64,000 nucleotides of DNA from Owenia fusiformis. Its lineage: Eukaryota > Annelida > Polychaeta > Sabellida > Oweniidae. The position numbers were made by a program, and so were the translations under genes. The DNA lies in NCBI GenBank assembly GCA_903813345.2, contig CAIIXF020000011.1:28142166-28206165 (forward strand). Direction: 5' to 3'. Positions 1-12,163 of this stretch are shown here, piece after piece; position 1 is the first letter of the stretch, and each line of letters starts with the position of its first letter. A model generated the notes under the pieces. The model made no database searches and was not told the origin of the DNA. It worked only from the letters and a program-made list of their open reading frames with translations.

Positions 1-929
1 TTAGCCCAATTTTGTGTACAACATAGATATCAGACAAATAATGAAATATTATCTTGTTTCAGGTTCACAGACCTAGAAATAAAGAACTAGTGAGAAAACT
101 AGAGAAAACTATGAAAATCATTGTATGTAGTTCTATTTTTATGTCATCACCACCTTACTCATAATGCATGCACGACTTCTACTCTCAGGAGTCACTGAGT
201 CAACTCACAATGCCCTTGTCAACTCAATAAAGTAACTCGTACAGTGTCTTCGAGTCAATGTGAGAGTCCGCAAGTAATTATCCCACCACTAAAGTGCATG
301 TCATCTGTAATTTTTTGGAAGGGAAGTACCTGAATTTTCATGTGGATGCCATTTGGAAACAAAGATGTGACATACTTCCTACTCTGAATGAGTTGTTCAA
401 AGCACTCGATGATTAGTAATTTATATAAACCTAGAAAATATCTTTGTTATTATAGAATTGTGTATTAAAAGGGCAATATAGACTAGAGTTGATGTTGGAA
501 TAACTTTCCAAATGAAATGTCACAGTTGTACAATGCGCTTTAATCAAAATATTCCTTGTCTCCTCTAGTTCACTTTATAACTAGACTGTGCGCAGGGTAT
601 TCGGAAGGTGGATGATTGATTAGATTATCATGACAATTTTGTAAAAATTAATTGAATATGCTACAAAACAGCGAAAACCATTCTATTCTTAGTATGTTTA
701 GGTGATGATAATCTAGTTATTTATTGACTTTGGTTAATGTCACCACAATTATGGTATGTGGGTTTGGATAATGTGGATGATACATTCTCAGAGGATTTTG
801 GAGTTTAGACCATGTACCCTTTCAGAAGACTTGGAAGGTTTTTAAATCGGTATATACCAAGTGTTTGGTCTCTGTGTGCTGCACTGAGCGTACAAGGTTT
901 TCTATCAGTATAGAACACTTTATTTTTAG
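1..929. other. No recognised feature
   Basis: AT-rich DNA with a few short open frames and no domain, splice pattern or clear repeat that I recognise. Confidence 0.5.
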
Positions 930-1025
930 GTGACCAGCAATCTTTGGCAGTTGGTGTTTGGCATCTGTAACAGCATTTGGTGGTCGGTGGCAGTTGGTGA
1001 CGTTTTGCATGTTAATCTCTGTATT
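930..1025 (+). repeat. Dispersed repeat, copy 1 (TTGGCAGTTGGTGTTTGGCA)
   Basis: The block from the TTGGCAGTTGG core to TTTTGCATGTTAAT recurs at 2183-2290 and, inverted, at 37866-37940. Confidence 0.6.
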
Positions 1026-2182
1026 CAGAAGACCAATGGGTTTTTTCTTGGTATAACAACGGTTTGGGTTTCTATTTGTGATACATAACAAATTAAGGAT
1101 AAGCAGAAAATGAATTGCATAAAAGAATTTCAAAATTAATTTCAAAAGTGTCTCTAAGGTATATAAATTTATATTACAATCTTAAGAAACTTCAGAGGCA
1201 CGTTGTGTATAATATGATACAATATCTATAGAACATAGATTCAATTTTCTGAAATATATGACAGTATCTTACACAAGTGCCTGGTCATATATTCAGAAAA
1301 CACTAATTTAAGTGTGAAATGTTTACGAAGCATGTGACAATTGATCCTATCTTCTTTATTAGATATCAAATGATTTTCTCCTGATTTGAGCGACAATATA
1401 GACTGTATATATTTACGTTTACACAAAAATTGTTTATAAAAACAAAAATATAACAATGAATAGTTTCAGTCACATGTCGTGAAACTAGATTTGACAAAGA
1501 TATGTGTGTATAGTAGTTGAAACATATGAGAAATTAAAGACGTCATGAGTTACACTAAAAATGACAAAATACATTGTTGTTGTTTTTACTGACAGGTTGT
1601 TGACTAATATTTATGAGGTATTCATTCTGATTATTTTTATTCTTTATACACGTCAAAATGATCAACTAACCTTTTCTTTTAATCCAAATGAATGAAGTTT
1701 GATTGGGATATTGTGAAACACTCCGTCTGTCTGTCTGTCAGTTAGTCTGTCCATAGGTAATATTGAAAACAGGAACTTATGATTTTAATATTAAAAGGAA
1801 TTAAAAACAAACTAAATCAGTCCTCAAAATAAGGTAAGGAGTACTTACTTTTTGTAAAAGCTTTACCCTCACATTTTCTGAAAAAGTTCTGAAAAAGCTA
1901 TTTTATCATGTTAAGGGCCATTCTGACCATGCATATTGTGATCCTGGTCATGTAAATGAAATGTGAAATTAGTAAAACTGAATGAAGGTCAAAACTGGAC
2001 TCTGTTATCTAAGATCAAAAAATTTCAAAAAATCCCAGCGTTTTTTGAGACTTCCTGTTTTTCAGTTCCTGTTAACTACCTCAGACTTTAAAATAGATCA
2101 CAGTTCTTATATCATTGTTTTTCAAAAAATCTACAATAATTGGATACGAGTATTATTTTATCTCCAACTTTTTATGGACAGT
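1026..2182. other. No recognised feature
   Basis: AT-rich DNA with a short GTCT microsatellite near 1725-1740; otherwise nothing recognised. Confidence 0.5.
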
Positions 2183-2290
2183 GCTTGGCAGTTGGTGTTT
2201 GGCATCTGGTGGTTGGTGTTTGGCTTTTGGTGGTTAGTGTTTGGCATCTGTAACAACTGGTAGGTGGTGACATTTTGCATGCTAATGCCT
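2183..2290 (+). repeat. Dispersed repeat, copy 2, with internal TTGGTGTTTGGC repeats
   Basis: Same order as copy 1 (TTGGCAGTTGG, CATCTGTAACA, TTTTGCATGCTAAT), with the TGGTGTTTGGC unit expanded to about four copies, which makes a spurious W-rich open frame. Confidence 0.6.
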
Positions 2291-2504
2291 TGTTTGATTT
2301 TATAAGTTCTTTAACAGAAAAATAGTTGGTTCAATGATAATCTGGTTTCAGTAATAGTAAAGGAACTCAGGGAGGTGTATTTCTAAGATGCCAGATTTCT
2401 CTATAACTCTGGATTTGGTTGTCATGACATGCCTAATATGCTAACTGAACACTAAAGACTATATTAGCTTATACATATTAAATATAATACAATAAAACAC
2501 TCTT

Positions 2505-2790
2505 CTGGCTGACAAAAAGTGTTCCTTGTTGACAGGTGTTTCATATGGAGAGGGTCCATGTTTTGGACCCACCACAAAATGAAATTCTGAATAAATATTA
2601 ATTCTATGTTCCTTGTGAATAGGTGAATTTTCAAGATTTGCCCAAAAGCACTGTTCCGTGTCCTTAGTAGACCGGTGTTCCTTACAGAGAGGGTCTGTTA
2701 ACATGTTAGTCAATGGAAGAATACTAGGTTCATTTAAAAACTGTTCCATGTGAACAGAAAGGTGTTGCATCAGAACATGCATATGTTGCA
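2505..2790. repeat. Degenerate GTGTTCC-rich repeat, possibly related to the CAGTAAAACCTG family
   Basis: Several GTGTTCCTT...GACAGGTGTT-like units are spaced irregularly and resemble the block at 36840-37016. The terminal motif itself is not clear here. Confidence 0.3.
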
Positions 2791-3039
2791 TGTGTATGTA
2801 TATTCACATGGCAGTATATATTGAACAAATAGATTATCACCTACCTCTGATGTAAGATTTTTTTGTTTTTATAATCATGTTCATCCTAGTTTTTTATGAG
2901 TAACATATAAAGAGAGTAGCACAAACCATATAGTTCTGGATATGGGGAATTTGTAATTTTTCGTAATGGGAAAAAGTCACAAATGTCATTTCATGAGACA
3001 AGATATTGAAACAAATGTAATTTCAGCAACAGGGCATCA

Positions 3040-3650
3040 CATATACATAGAGGATATCCTATGATTTTTGAGGGATATTGTTTTATCAATGAGTGGATAT
3101 AGCCCATATCCATGAGTGAGCTCAGCGAATGAGTGGAGAGGGGGCGATATACATGAGTGGATAAAAATAATAGCCTGAGAAAATCATAGGATATCTTATT
3201 TATCCTATGGTTGCAGATAATTGAAATTATTCAAATCCTTTGGGAAAATGGCCAACACATTTAGTTTTTCACTTTGGTTTAGAAATCAATTCATCTCTAG
3301 TTGTTTTATTGTGTTCGGGTTCTAAACCGAATAAAGTGATTGCATGAAAACATTTAAATCATTTTAATGAGCACATTATGCTTGGAACTATATTCTGGAA
3401 GTTCAATTAGGCAAGGCTGTTTTTTGTCAAACAATTTTCGGCGCTAAATTCAAAACTAATGAAAAAATAGTATCTGTCGGATATGATTAGATATCACTCC
3501 GGATCTCATACTTGAGTGGGTTTGGGGTAGATATCACCCGGGAATATAAATCGTATCTGAGGAGCGGGCAGGATATATTGTATATGTCCCGCTCCAGGCC
3601 AAATGCGGGCAGATATAATATATCCATCCCGCTCCCGGGAATTTTTCAAA
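3040..3650. repeat. Cluster of palindromic, GC-richer repeat DNA
   Basis: An inverted pair GGATATCCTATGATTTTT (3051) and AAAATCATAGGATATC (3179) encloses about 110 bp. A second part at 3560-3645 has two hairpins built on GAGCGGGC...GCCCGCTC. It looks like the remains of one or two fold-back transposons; no coding remnant was found. Confidence 0.5.
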
Positions 3651-4211
3651 AGTTTAAAAAAGTTTAAATATCAAAAGTTTTAATTTTTTAATTTTAAAAT
3701 TTAATTTTTTTAAGTTTAAATGTTACAATTTCATTGTATTGAACAAAAAAAAAATTATCTTGTGTCATTATCCCCATATATATTTCATATCCATAGGATA
3801 GATGTAGATATATGTTCACGTTAATATAGCAACCACAAAATTGTCTGTCTGTTAGACAGAATTAGCTACCTGAAACTTTGGGTTATAACATTTTGTATAA
3901 ATATGGATAATTCACATTATCTGAGAATGTAAAGAGAATTGTTTAATAAATGTTGAAATTGCAGGTACCTTACTTTTGGATCACCCCTCGTAGACTTGTA
4001 GACCTCAAAATGGAATATAACTTTAACATTGAATTTCCTTAGATAAAAGTTTATCATTTTTGTGGTTGCATCAGTGCGCATCTCACACGTCTGCTTTAAA
4101 CAGACCTCATTTTTGGACTATATCTTTTATTTATTTTTGCACTGTTAAATACAGTATTTATCATTTATTTTATTCATTGTAGTGGATAAATATATTAAAT
4201 ACAAATAAATA
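3651..4211. other. AT-rich DNA, no recognised feature
   Basis: Runs of A and T (3650-3760) and a TTGTCTGTCTG stretch; nothing else recognised. Confidence 0.5.
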
Positions 4212-4294
4212 TACACCCTCCTTCAAAGGTTTAGCATCTCTGGCTCCCTTTTAGATAAGTAGTTGGTGTTTCTAAGCATTTGGAGGGGAGTGTA
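4212..4294. mobile_element. Short MITE with ACACCCTCC-type inverted ends
   Basis: TACACCCTCC at the left and GGAGGGGAGTGTA at the right, with inner inverted AGCAT motifs. A related element lies at 21031-21135. TA at both outer ends suggests a Tc1/mariner-type target; the class is inference. Confidence 0.4.
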
Positions 4295-5970
4295 CGTTGT
4301 ATTTTATTCTGGGGGATCATAGCAAATTATATAACCACTTACATCATATCTTATTTTCAAATCTAATTGAAAACAAATAATGAAATATATGCTACCCATC
4401 CATGCAGTGTGAGAATAGCATAGTAAAATGTGGAGTGTGTATGAATAGGAGTATAATGTATTAGGTCAGGGTGACTCGGGGCATTCAGTTATTCAGGTAA
4501 AATATTTGTTATAATTGAATTTTTTCAATTATTCATTGTTTTTTAATTTATAGCATTTATTTTAAGTTTATAATTCTAAATCATAAAATAAATGTAGTTC
4601 AATAAATTGAAGTGGCAAGTACTTTTGAAGTTCATTCTATTAAGCTTTATAAGGTTGGTATATGAACAGATTTTAAAAATCCTGGAATTGAACTCTACGT
4701 TTTAAGAACCCCAGATGTATGATTTATAGCTCATTTATAAGTCAACAAGGTATGTAATAAAAACATGCCATTTCATGATTTTAAGGCAGATTAACATCTT
4801 ATGTACTAATTACGGAGTAATTATAACTAGACAATGATACATTTTGATGATGATTAAAGACTTATGAGATAAGTGTATAAGAAGTTTATTAAAGGGTTAG
4901 GTATTCCCCTACATTCCTTGTGGCACCTTTCAGCCTTTCTATGTCTCCTCTTTGTGTAAAAAATCAACCAACTATATCCCACTTCATACAAGTCAAAGTC
5001 TCATCTTCAAAAACATATTCCCAACCAGTCAGTGATTATTCAAAATGACAAATCACTACCTGTTTAACACCTGTTGATGCTGCATATCTGATTTAGATAC
5101 TTATTACCTGTAATCAGTATACAGGTATCAACAGGTGGGTTTTATATACCCAGGCACTCATGCAATTGACAGAGATAAATCCAAATATTGATCATCTTTT
5201 GAAAATTGCATTTATCAAAAAACATTTTCATAACTCAGTGGGGAAATGGCCTGAACCCAAAAGTTGGTTATCTTCTCATGAAATTGTTTGTACACTGTAG
5301 CAGCAGGGGTCAGCTCAGTGGACAGTACATATCATAGGGCCCCTCAGATCCTGACTGTGTCAAGGATTAAACATCAAACAATTCTGGTCATTTAGCTGTT
5401 CATTGAAAAAAAGTAAGTAAAATGTTTTTATTTCTTATATTAAACATTTTAGATTAATAGAGCTTTAATATTGTCAAGTGTTTTGAATAAATTTAAGAGG
5501 TACTTTTATGTATTTATTTTACTTTGGTCTTATTTTGAAATTCTTTGAAAATTTTTGAGTATTATTCAGTATGTTTAATACTTTGTCCTAAAAAGGGCAA
5601 GAAAGACTATATCTCATGTATATATGTTTGTCCCATACTTGGCGAATTTCAGGTACATAACTGTTTTTAAAAACAGGCAGATATACGATCTGTATCTGCC
5701 TGTTACGTCATAATTGCTGTTCGTATATTGGTTCATTTTTGTAAAATTCTGCCTCAGGATAATACCAATATCCTGAACCTCATATAGGATAATCTCTATA
5801 TATGCACTACAAGTTATTTGTAGAATTGTTGTATTTTAGCACGTTTTTCACTCATAATGATTTCATGTTTCTATTCTCTAAATATCTACCCTTTGCATTC
5901 GTTTGACTTCACTTCTTAAAAGAGAGCTTCGTCTTCACTCTTTCAAACTAAAATAAACCTGTGAACTCAC
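4295..5970. other. No gene; one hairpin
   Basis: The only clear structure is a perfect-arm hairpin at 5671-5704 (AACAGGCAGATA...TATCTGCCTGTT). Confidence 0.5.
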
Positions 5971-6192
5971 CGCGCCAATCAGTGTTCGTCGGCCAAATTT
6001 GACCGACGTTCTTTATATGGTCATTCCTTCTTACGTCATCGTTGAGCCCGGAATTGACCAATGACATGCGCATATTTAATTAGAACGCATTTGGCGCATG
6101 TTTCTTCAAGCTCGCTGATTGGTGGAAGGTCAGTGCGTAGGTCAAAAGTGATTTACCCAAACTGTCACCGGTACCAGTCGTGGGGGCGGGGC
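5971..6192. promoter_or_regulatory. GC-richer promoter-like block
   Basis: In otherwise AT-rich DNA this block has many CpGs. It has CCAAT boxes at 5975-5979 and 6058-6062, and a reverse one at 6118-6122. It also has TTACGTCA (CRE/ATF-like) at 6031-6038, TTTGGCGC (E2F-like) at 6090-6097 and GGGGGCGGGGC (GC box) at 6182-6192. A 22-bp near-perfect palindrome starting CGTCGGC lies at 5987-6008. The combination is typical of TATA-less promoters. No coding exon is visible near it. It may be an alternative promoter of the gene 8.4 kb downstream, of a neighbour, or of a non-coding transcript. Confidence 0.4.
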
Positions 6193-6223
6193 TACTAAAC
6201 TGTAATATGTTCTCTACTAGGCA

Positions 6224-6250
6224 GAGTGTAGTTTAACTAGACTCTGCAAG
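6224..6250. repeat. 27-bp palindrome GCAGAGT...ACTCTGC
   Basis: The arms GCAGAGTGTAGTT and AACTAGACTCTGC pair almost perfectly, immediately after the promoter-like block. It could be a transposon end or a hairpin. Confidence 0.4.
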
Positions 6251-7299
6251 CAGGGTACTAAATGTCCTACAGTTCTGATATTATTTAATGATAATCCTTT
6301 ACATTTTAGAATGTCTGGCAATTATTTTAAAGTAAACATCCCCAAGAAAGGCTAATAACATTTTTGTTGAGAAACTTCAATTTTAGGTAAAAAAAATACT
6401 CTGTTCATTTCTTTAATGCCCAGGGGCTATAGATAGAGCCAATGGCTGAATCATCAACAATCTTTTATGTTAACACAATTAAAACTCAAGTGAAAGTTTG
6501 AAAACCTTTAGGAATATATCTACATATTTGTGTCTTTATTGTATGTATATTTGCTTTTTAAATATTTTTATGGTTGAAAAAAATACCACCATGATGTGCT
6601 AATTGTCTCTTTTATTTTATGAATACTTTTCCTATTTTTTTACATCTTTTTTAGTTATAGAATAAGTCCAGGGTATGTTTTTAAGAGATAAATAGGGAAT
6701 TAATAAAAATGTCATTAAAGTTTGCAGTTTTTTATTGTCTCGTGTTTCTACAATCAGACAAGCCACGTGCTCCACAGAAGATATATATCTAAAAACATGC
6801 TGTATATGCTATTTTGTTCCAACAAGGTTCGGAAAGACATTTTATTTCATTCTCAAGAATTGGTAAAAAGGAGCAAAAACAATTGCACTAAAAAAACAAA
6901 ATGTTAACAAAAACAGTTATATAAAATATTTCTTAATAATTTTCTCATTAAATTGTTGTCGATCAGTCAACATTACATAAAATACCATATTTTTTACAGA
7001 ATGTTTTCAATGATTGGTTTAAGAGAAAAACATTGTTGAATTCAGTTCTCTATATCGATACCTATCCTTTTAAGGTGACCATTTTAGATTTGCTATATAT
7101 TCAGCCAAAGTGCTTGATGGTTGATTTAGAATTCTCAAGGATATTTCTTGAGAGAACTACAAGTGTTGACTAAGTACAGATATTTTTTAAATTAATTCTG
7201 TAAAATGATTCTTTTCAAAGTCATATTTTTCTGATTGTTCAGTGTTTGCTGAGTAATAATTTCCCATGAGATAAACAGACAATCCTATGGTTTTGAAAA

Positions 7300-7660
7300 G
7301 ATGGATTTTGTTCCAATTTTATATGCTGATGTCCAGGGAAGAAGGAGATCTGCTTCAAAAAAAATTTCAAAGGCTTCAGCTGAATTTCAAAATTTCCGCC
7401 GTTTTTCATTAAAGATAACTCAAATACCAGTGGACAGATTTAATTTAAATTTTATATACTGATGTCTAGAGATAAATGAGCTCTGCTGGTGAAGAAATTT
7501 TCAAGATGGCCGCTATTTATCAAAATCTCTGCCATTTTTAAGGTGGCAGCTGAATTTCAAAATAGCCACCATGTTTCATAAAAAACATAATTTTTAATAA
7601 CTCAAATACCAGTAGATAGATTTGGTTCAAATTTTATATGGCCACTATTTCTCAAAACAT
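7300..7660. repeat. About three degenerate tandem copies inside the long-arm element
   Basis: Each copy carries an ATTTTATATxCTGATGTC-like motif, then ATTTCAAAATxxCCxCC, then AACTCAAATACCAGT. The spacing is about 130-160 bp. Confidence 0.45.
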
Positions 7661-9010
7661 GTTTTGTTCAGTAGGATTTGCTACTCCGTGGAGTTGCTGT
7701 TTTTCTCGTTATAATATCCTGAGCATGGACTGAAATATTTGGTACACAAGTGTTGTTCCCTCTCCATTGTTGGCTAAAATTGTCACTTTTCTTGTCATTG
7801 CATTTTCAGACAAACTGTTTTATTTGAAGATTTATAGGTGATGTTTCTTGTTATGAAAATCAAGAACTCAAAACAAGTTCTTGGGCATTGTGGGTAAATC
7901 TCAAGGTAGCCATTTTTGATTTTTGGGTATGATTGGTCACCGTGTGCCTTGTCCTTTATGACGAATGACTACCATGAATGGGAACATCATCCGTGTGTGG
8001 TTGGTGGCCATCTTGGTTGGTGATATTGACTCTGTATGATGTGGGTATTATGTTTACCATTGGCACAGTAATTAGGCACATGTAGAGATCCTGTACATTT
8101 TAAATGACTTGTAAAAAATTGTGTGTCAATTGAATCAGTGAAATTGACAGAAACACAACTGTGTATTACAGATTATATACTTTTATATGACCTTCTTTTG
8201 CAGTACAGTTATGGTTCAGTTTGAATGTTTTGTATTGACATGATGTGATAACATCACCATGAGGACGTTTCATATTTGTACAATGCACTATAGTTTATTG
8301 TACATGCTGATATGCTGTTACCTTAGGGATCAAAATGAAACTTCTGCTCAGGAATAGATTTTCAAGATGGCCACTGTATTCAAAATGGCAAGCATCTTTT
8401 CTTGAAATATAATTCTGATATTTCAAACACCCGTTATCAGATTTACTCTATAACATTTGACAAAAAGTAGGACATTTTCAGGGAACTTCTCAAGTATAAA
8501 GTCAATGGCAGATTTTGTGATTGACAAGTTTCTCAAAGTTTTTACTCATACTTCATTATTTCTTGCGATGAATTTAATTGTTACTAGATTTAAGTATTCT
8601 CTACAAATTACTCAATATAATTTTTTTTTTGACATCAAAAGTGGTAAAAATAGGTTATTTTTCAGCTTGCTTCAATTGGATCAAATTCTTTTATTAAATC
8701 ATCTACAACTTCCCAGCCGTTCAAATCTGACCTGAGTTTTGAGATTTAATCTTAACTCGACCTCCAGTGAATGAGCTCTGAAAAAGTAAAATTTTCAAGG
8801 TCAAAGGTTCAAGGTCACCAAACTAGGTCACACATAAGTCTCAAAGTTCGAGAATACAAATCGATATTCTTGGTTGAAAGTCAGGATATGCATTCCTCTA
8901 AAGGTTCTACACCGTGTGAGCACAAAGCCGAAGGTCCTTTATAAAAATAAATTAATAAAAGGTAAAAAGTTATCACTTTTGCAATCTTCTTATTAAGTCC
9001 ACATAAGGCA

Positions 9011-9080
9011 TGAGGAATGTCACACAGGGAATGTCACACAGGGAATGTCATGTGGGGAATGTCATATTTTGGATGTCACC
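9011..9080. repeat. Short tandem GGGAATGTCACACA repeat
   Basis: About five imperfect units of 14-17 bp around GGAATGTCA. Confidence 0.55.
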
Positions 9081-9521
9081 TGGGCAAATTCTAAAAGATC
9101 ATTTTGAAGGTTAGATGACAAATGAATTCCTTAGAAAAAGTACTTCAATGATTAGGAGCAGCCTAAGCATTAACATTCTGACTCAGTAAGAATTATCCTG
9201 CATGAGGTTTGGGATATTGAAATTATTTTAAGGTGAAGGATAGGTATCGATATGGAGAACTGAATTCAACAATGTTTTTCTCTTTAACCAATCATTGAAA
9301 ACATTCTGTAAAAAAACATGGTATTTTATGTAATGTTGACTGATTGACAACAATATAATGCGAAAATTATTTAGAAATATTTTATATAGCTGTTTTTGTT
9401 AACATTTTTTGTTTTTTTAGTGCAATTGTTTTTGCTCCTTTTTACCAATTCTTGAGAATGAAATAAAATGTCTTTCCGAACCTTGTTGGAACAAAATAGC
9501 ATATACAACATGTTTTTAGAC

Positions 9522-9711
9522 CTCTCAATATTAAAGTTATACAAAGGAATTTTTGGTTGATTTTAAAAAAGTATTAAAACATTAAAACAAAATCCCCCCA
9601 AAATAGATAAAAATCAAGAAAAACTTTCATTTCATTAACAAGATACTTTTTTGAAATCAACCAAAATTTCCTTTGTACAATTACAATATTGAGAGACCTA
9701 AACATGTTGTG
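9522..9711. repeat. Palindrome at the end of the long-arm element
   Basis: AGACCTCTCAATATT...GGTTGATTTT on the left pairs with GAAATCAACC...AATATTGAGAGACCT on the right, about 50-bp arms around an A-rich centre. Confidence 0.5.
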
Positions 9712-9975
9712 TTTATGTCGTTTTGTTCCAATGAGGTTTGGTAAGATGTTTCATTTCACTCTGGAAACATGATACCAAGAACAAAACAAGTGTTTGATGT
9801 GTTTTTTTAAACAATATAGATGAAAGTATGTATATCTATTTCAAAATATATTGTTACCATTCAAAAGATGGCCATTAAATTGACAATTTATAAGATTTTC
9901 AGAAATCTTTGATGACTGGTTTAAGAGAAACGTGTGTTCAAAAAGTTCGCCATATCCATACCCATTCTTTTATTT
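9709..9975 (+). repeat. Third, diverged copy of the long-arm sequence
   Basis: It follows the order of the left arm: AAACATG, GTCGTTTTGTTCCAA, a TTTCATTTCACTCT stretch, ACTGGTTTAAGAGAAA and CCATACCCATTCTTTT. It is clearly more diverged than the other two. Confidence 0.45.
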
Positions 9976-12015
9976 AATTGTTCAAGGATAATCAGTTTCT
10001 GCTCATCAAAATATAGTGACGCATTGATGATGTTGATGGACTTATTTCTATGTACTACCAGCTGTTGAAAATAAAGTTTTTAAAACTTAAACCTGCCTCA
10101 AAAACATCAATACGTCTACTATGTCATATATTGCTAAATAAATGTTTTTTAAATAAAATTTCTAGTGTTTTCGGCAAGCACGTGGAACATACATGCAATT
10201 GATTCAATTTTTAATACTAATTGATTGTTTCTTTATATCCTTTTAGAGTACAAAGTCATAAAATAAGTGTCATTGACTCTTGTGCAAGTCTCGCGTAACA
10301 TTTTTCATATTTGCTGGCACACCTGACAATTAATTATTTCGATATCAGTTGACAATATAATATCCTGGTAGATAATGGAAATTCCTAGATAATTTTTGAT
10401 TTTCATTGTCCTATTCTCTCTTTGATTTGATAATACTTTAAATAAGTGTTTATTAATTGATAATTGGATATACTAAGAATTGAAAATGTTAACTGGGTTT
10501 GTTGCCTGATAATGGGATCTTGATAAGCAGGGTAAATAAATATAATACATTTTGTCTCCTGAAAACTTTAATATGAAATAACTATTAAAGGTGAGGACAA
10601 CACAGCTACCATTAAATATGTTCAGTTTGTCCCCTCTGATTGGTAAATCTAATGAAGCCTCTGTAATTTTTGTGTTCTTATTTTTGAGTTTATCATATTT
10701 TTGCAGGAGAGCTCTATGAACCATCATTATAATGATCAATATGATTAATGAACTGCTATTAAATTATACATGTTCAAGATTTTTACTAAAATGACAAAGT
10801 TGCCGATCTCCTCCCCAGTGTTATAGTGAGTTTACAACAAAACACTCCAATTAGAACCATTGTCATTTGAAAAAAATCTTTGGTATATTCAGTAAGCTTT
10901 TAAGTATTTAAAATCATTCATAAAATAGAATAAAATATTTTTCAGTGTGGTAAATTCACACTGGGGGATATGCTTCACATTTTTGGATTGTTTAATTATA
11001 TTTGGCCGCATGGTTAGCAATTGCAATCGGCCATATGTCTGTCTCGGTAACAGGAGGTGAGAATAGCCAAACATTGACCAACATAAGAATAGAGGAATCC
11101 ATCAATGTCTTAGAGTGTCTCTTAAATGAAAACCACCTCACCCTGTGAACCCATGAGAAATACATTGCCATTGTTTTTTCAGAAAAGTTACAAAAATATT
11201 TTTTGATTGAAATCATAAGACCAAAAGATTAGTCTTAATCCCTAAAACATATTAGGTATAATTATAATAGCATCCAACGTATAAGATAAGACCTCCAAAA
11301 AGGTGCATTTAATTTGTGTTTCTTCATTTTTTCGTGAGAATTAAAAATTCTCATAGATATATAAGTTGTGTCAAACAAGATAAGGTATAAGGCCTACTAA
11401 AACATAAAATAAAATATGAGGTCCAAAAGTAAAGGAATATTTGGTTGCCAAATAGACTTCCGTCTCTTACATGCTTTAAATTTTAACCTGTTTTCCAGTA
11501 TTTCATCATTTTATAGAAGACCATTAGAACTTTACGAAGTATAAATTTACATACAGTTGCGATATAGTTGTCTGAATAAATTTCATTTTACTTTTTTCAC
11601 ACAATTGCATTTAATGTGAATGTTTTAAGGCTTATGTGTTTTCTTCTTATGTGGTCTGTGGATACTTTGAAATATTTGCCTTCAGAAGGGACAGGTTTCC
11701 ACCCATAAACGTGTGGATATATGGTTTCTTAATTTGATTTGTCCGCCATTTTTATCATGCAGAAAGGGAGGAAATATTTTAGGGAGTTGTTTATCTTTAC
11801 ATTTCACTGATATTTTGGAATCCCAAATTTGACTTTCAACAATGTTAGAGACACACACATACCACATTTATACATTTCCCAGTAGCCTTTGAGTCTCTGT
11901 TTTAATCCCCGCCCTCTCCTCCTTACCTCTAGCTTCCCATAAAAGTCGAGGGAGGAGAAGAACGTAGTGGGAGGGAGATGGGGATGGACTAGAGCAATGA
12001 TATAATAGAATGACA
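9976..12015. other. No gene recognised
   Basis: Mostly unique AT-rich DNA. A somewhat GC-richer stretch at 11005-11140 begins GGCCGCATGGTTAGC, which resembles the A-box of tRNA-derived SINEs, but I cannot fold a tRNA from it. Confidence 0.45.
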
Positions 12016-12163
12016 CCTGTTAAACAGCAAGTTGAATTGCTTCATCACAAAGCATTCTTACAAAGGATTTTGCGCCTGTGTAACACCTAAATTCCTTTGT
12101 TACAAAACTTTTTTGTAAAAATGCTTCGTGATGAAGCAATCCAGCCTGCTGAGTTACTCTAAT
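12016..12163. repeat. Fold-back element of about 150 bp
   Basis: AATTGCTTCATCACAAAGC (about 12034) pairs with GCTTCGTGATGAAGCAAT (about 12123), with the pairing extended outward through GTTAAACAGC and GCTGAGTTAC and inward through ACAAAGG and CCTTTGT. Confidence 0.55.

Larger units (their letters stand above)
6789..9521. mobile_element. 2.7-kb element with ~290-bp long inverted arms
   Basis: The segment at 6789-7077 is repeated in reverse at 9228-9521 with roughly 90% identity by eye. Paired landmarks are TTTTGTTCCAACAAGG and TTGGAACAAAATAGC, and TATCGATACCTATCC and GATAGGTATCGATA. Such long inverted arms are typical of fold-back elements. Small open frames inside the arms are by-products. 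No transposase was recognised in the 2.1-kb centre. Confidence 0.55.

Noticed and set aside
11005-11140. tRNA- or SINE-like start GGCCGCATGGTTAGC
   Set aside because: No B-box, acceptor stem or cloverleaf can be completed; recorded only as a possible SINE trace.
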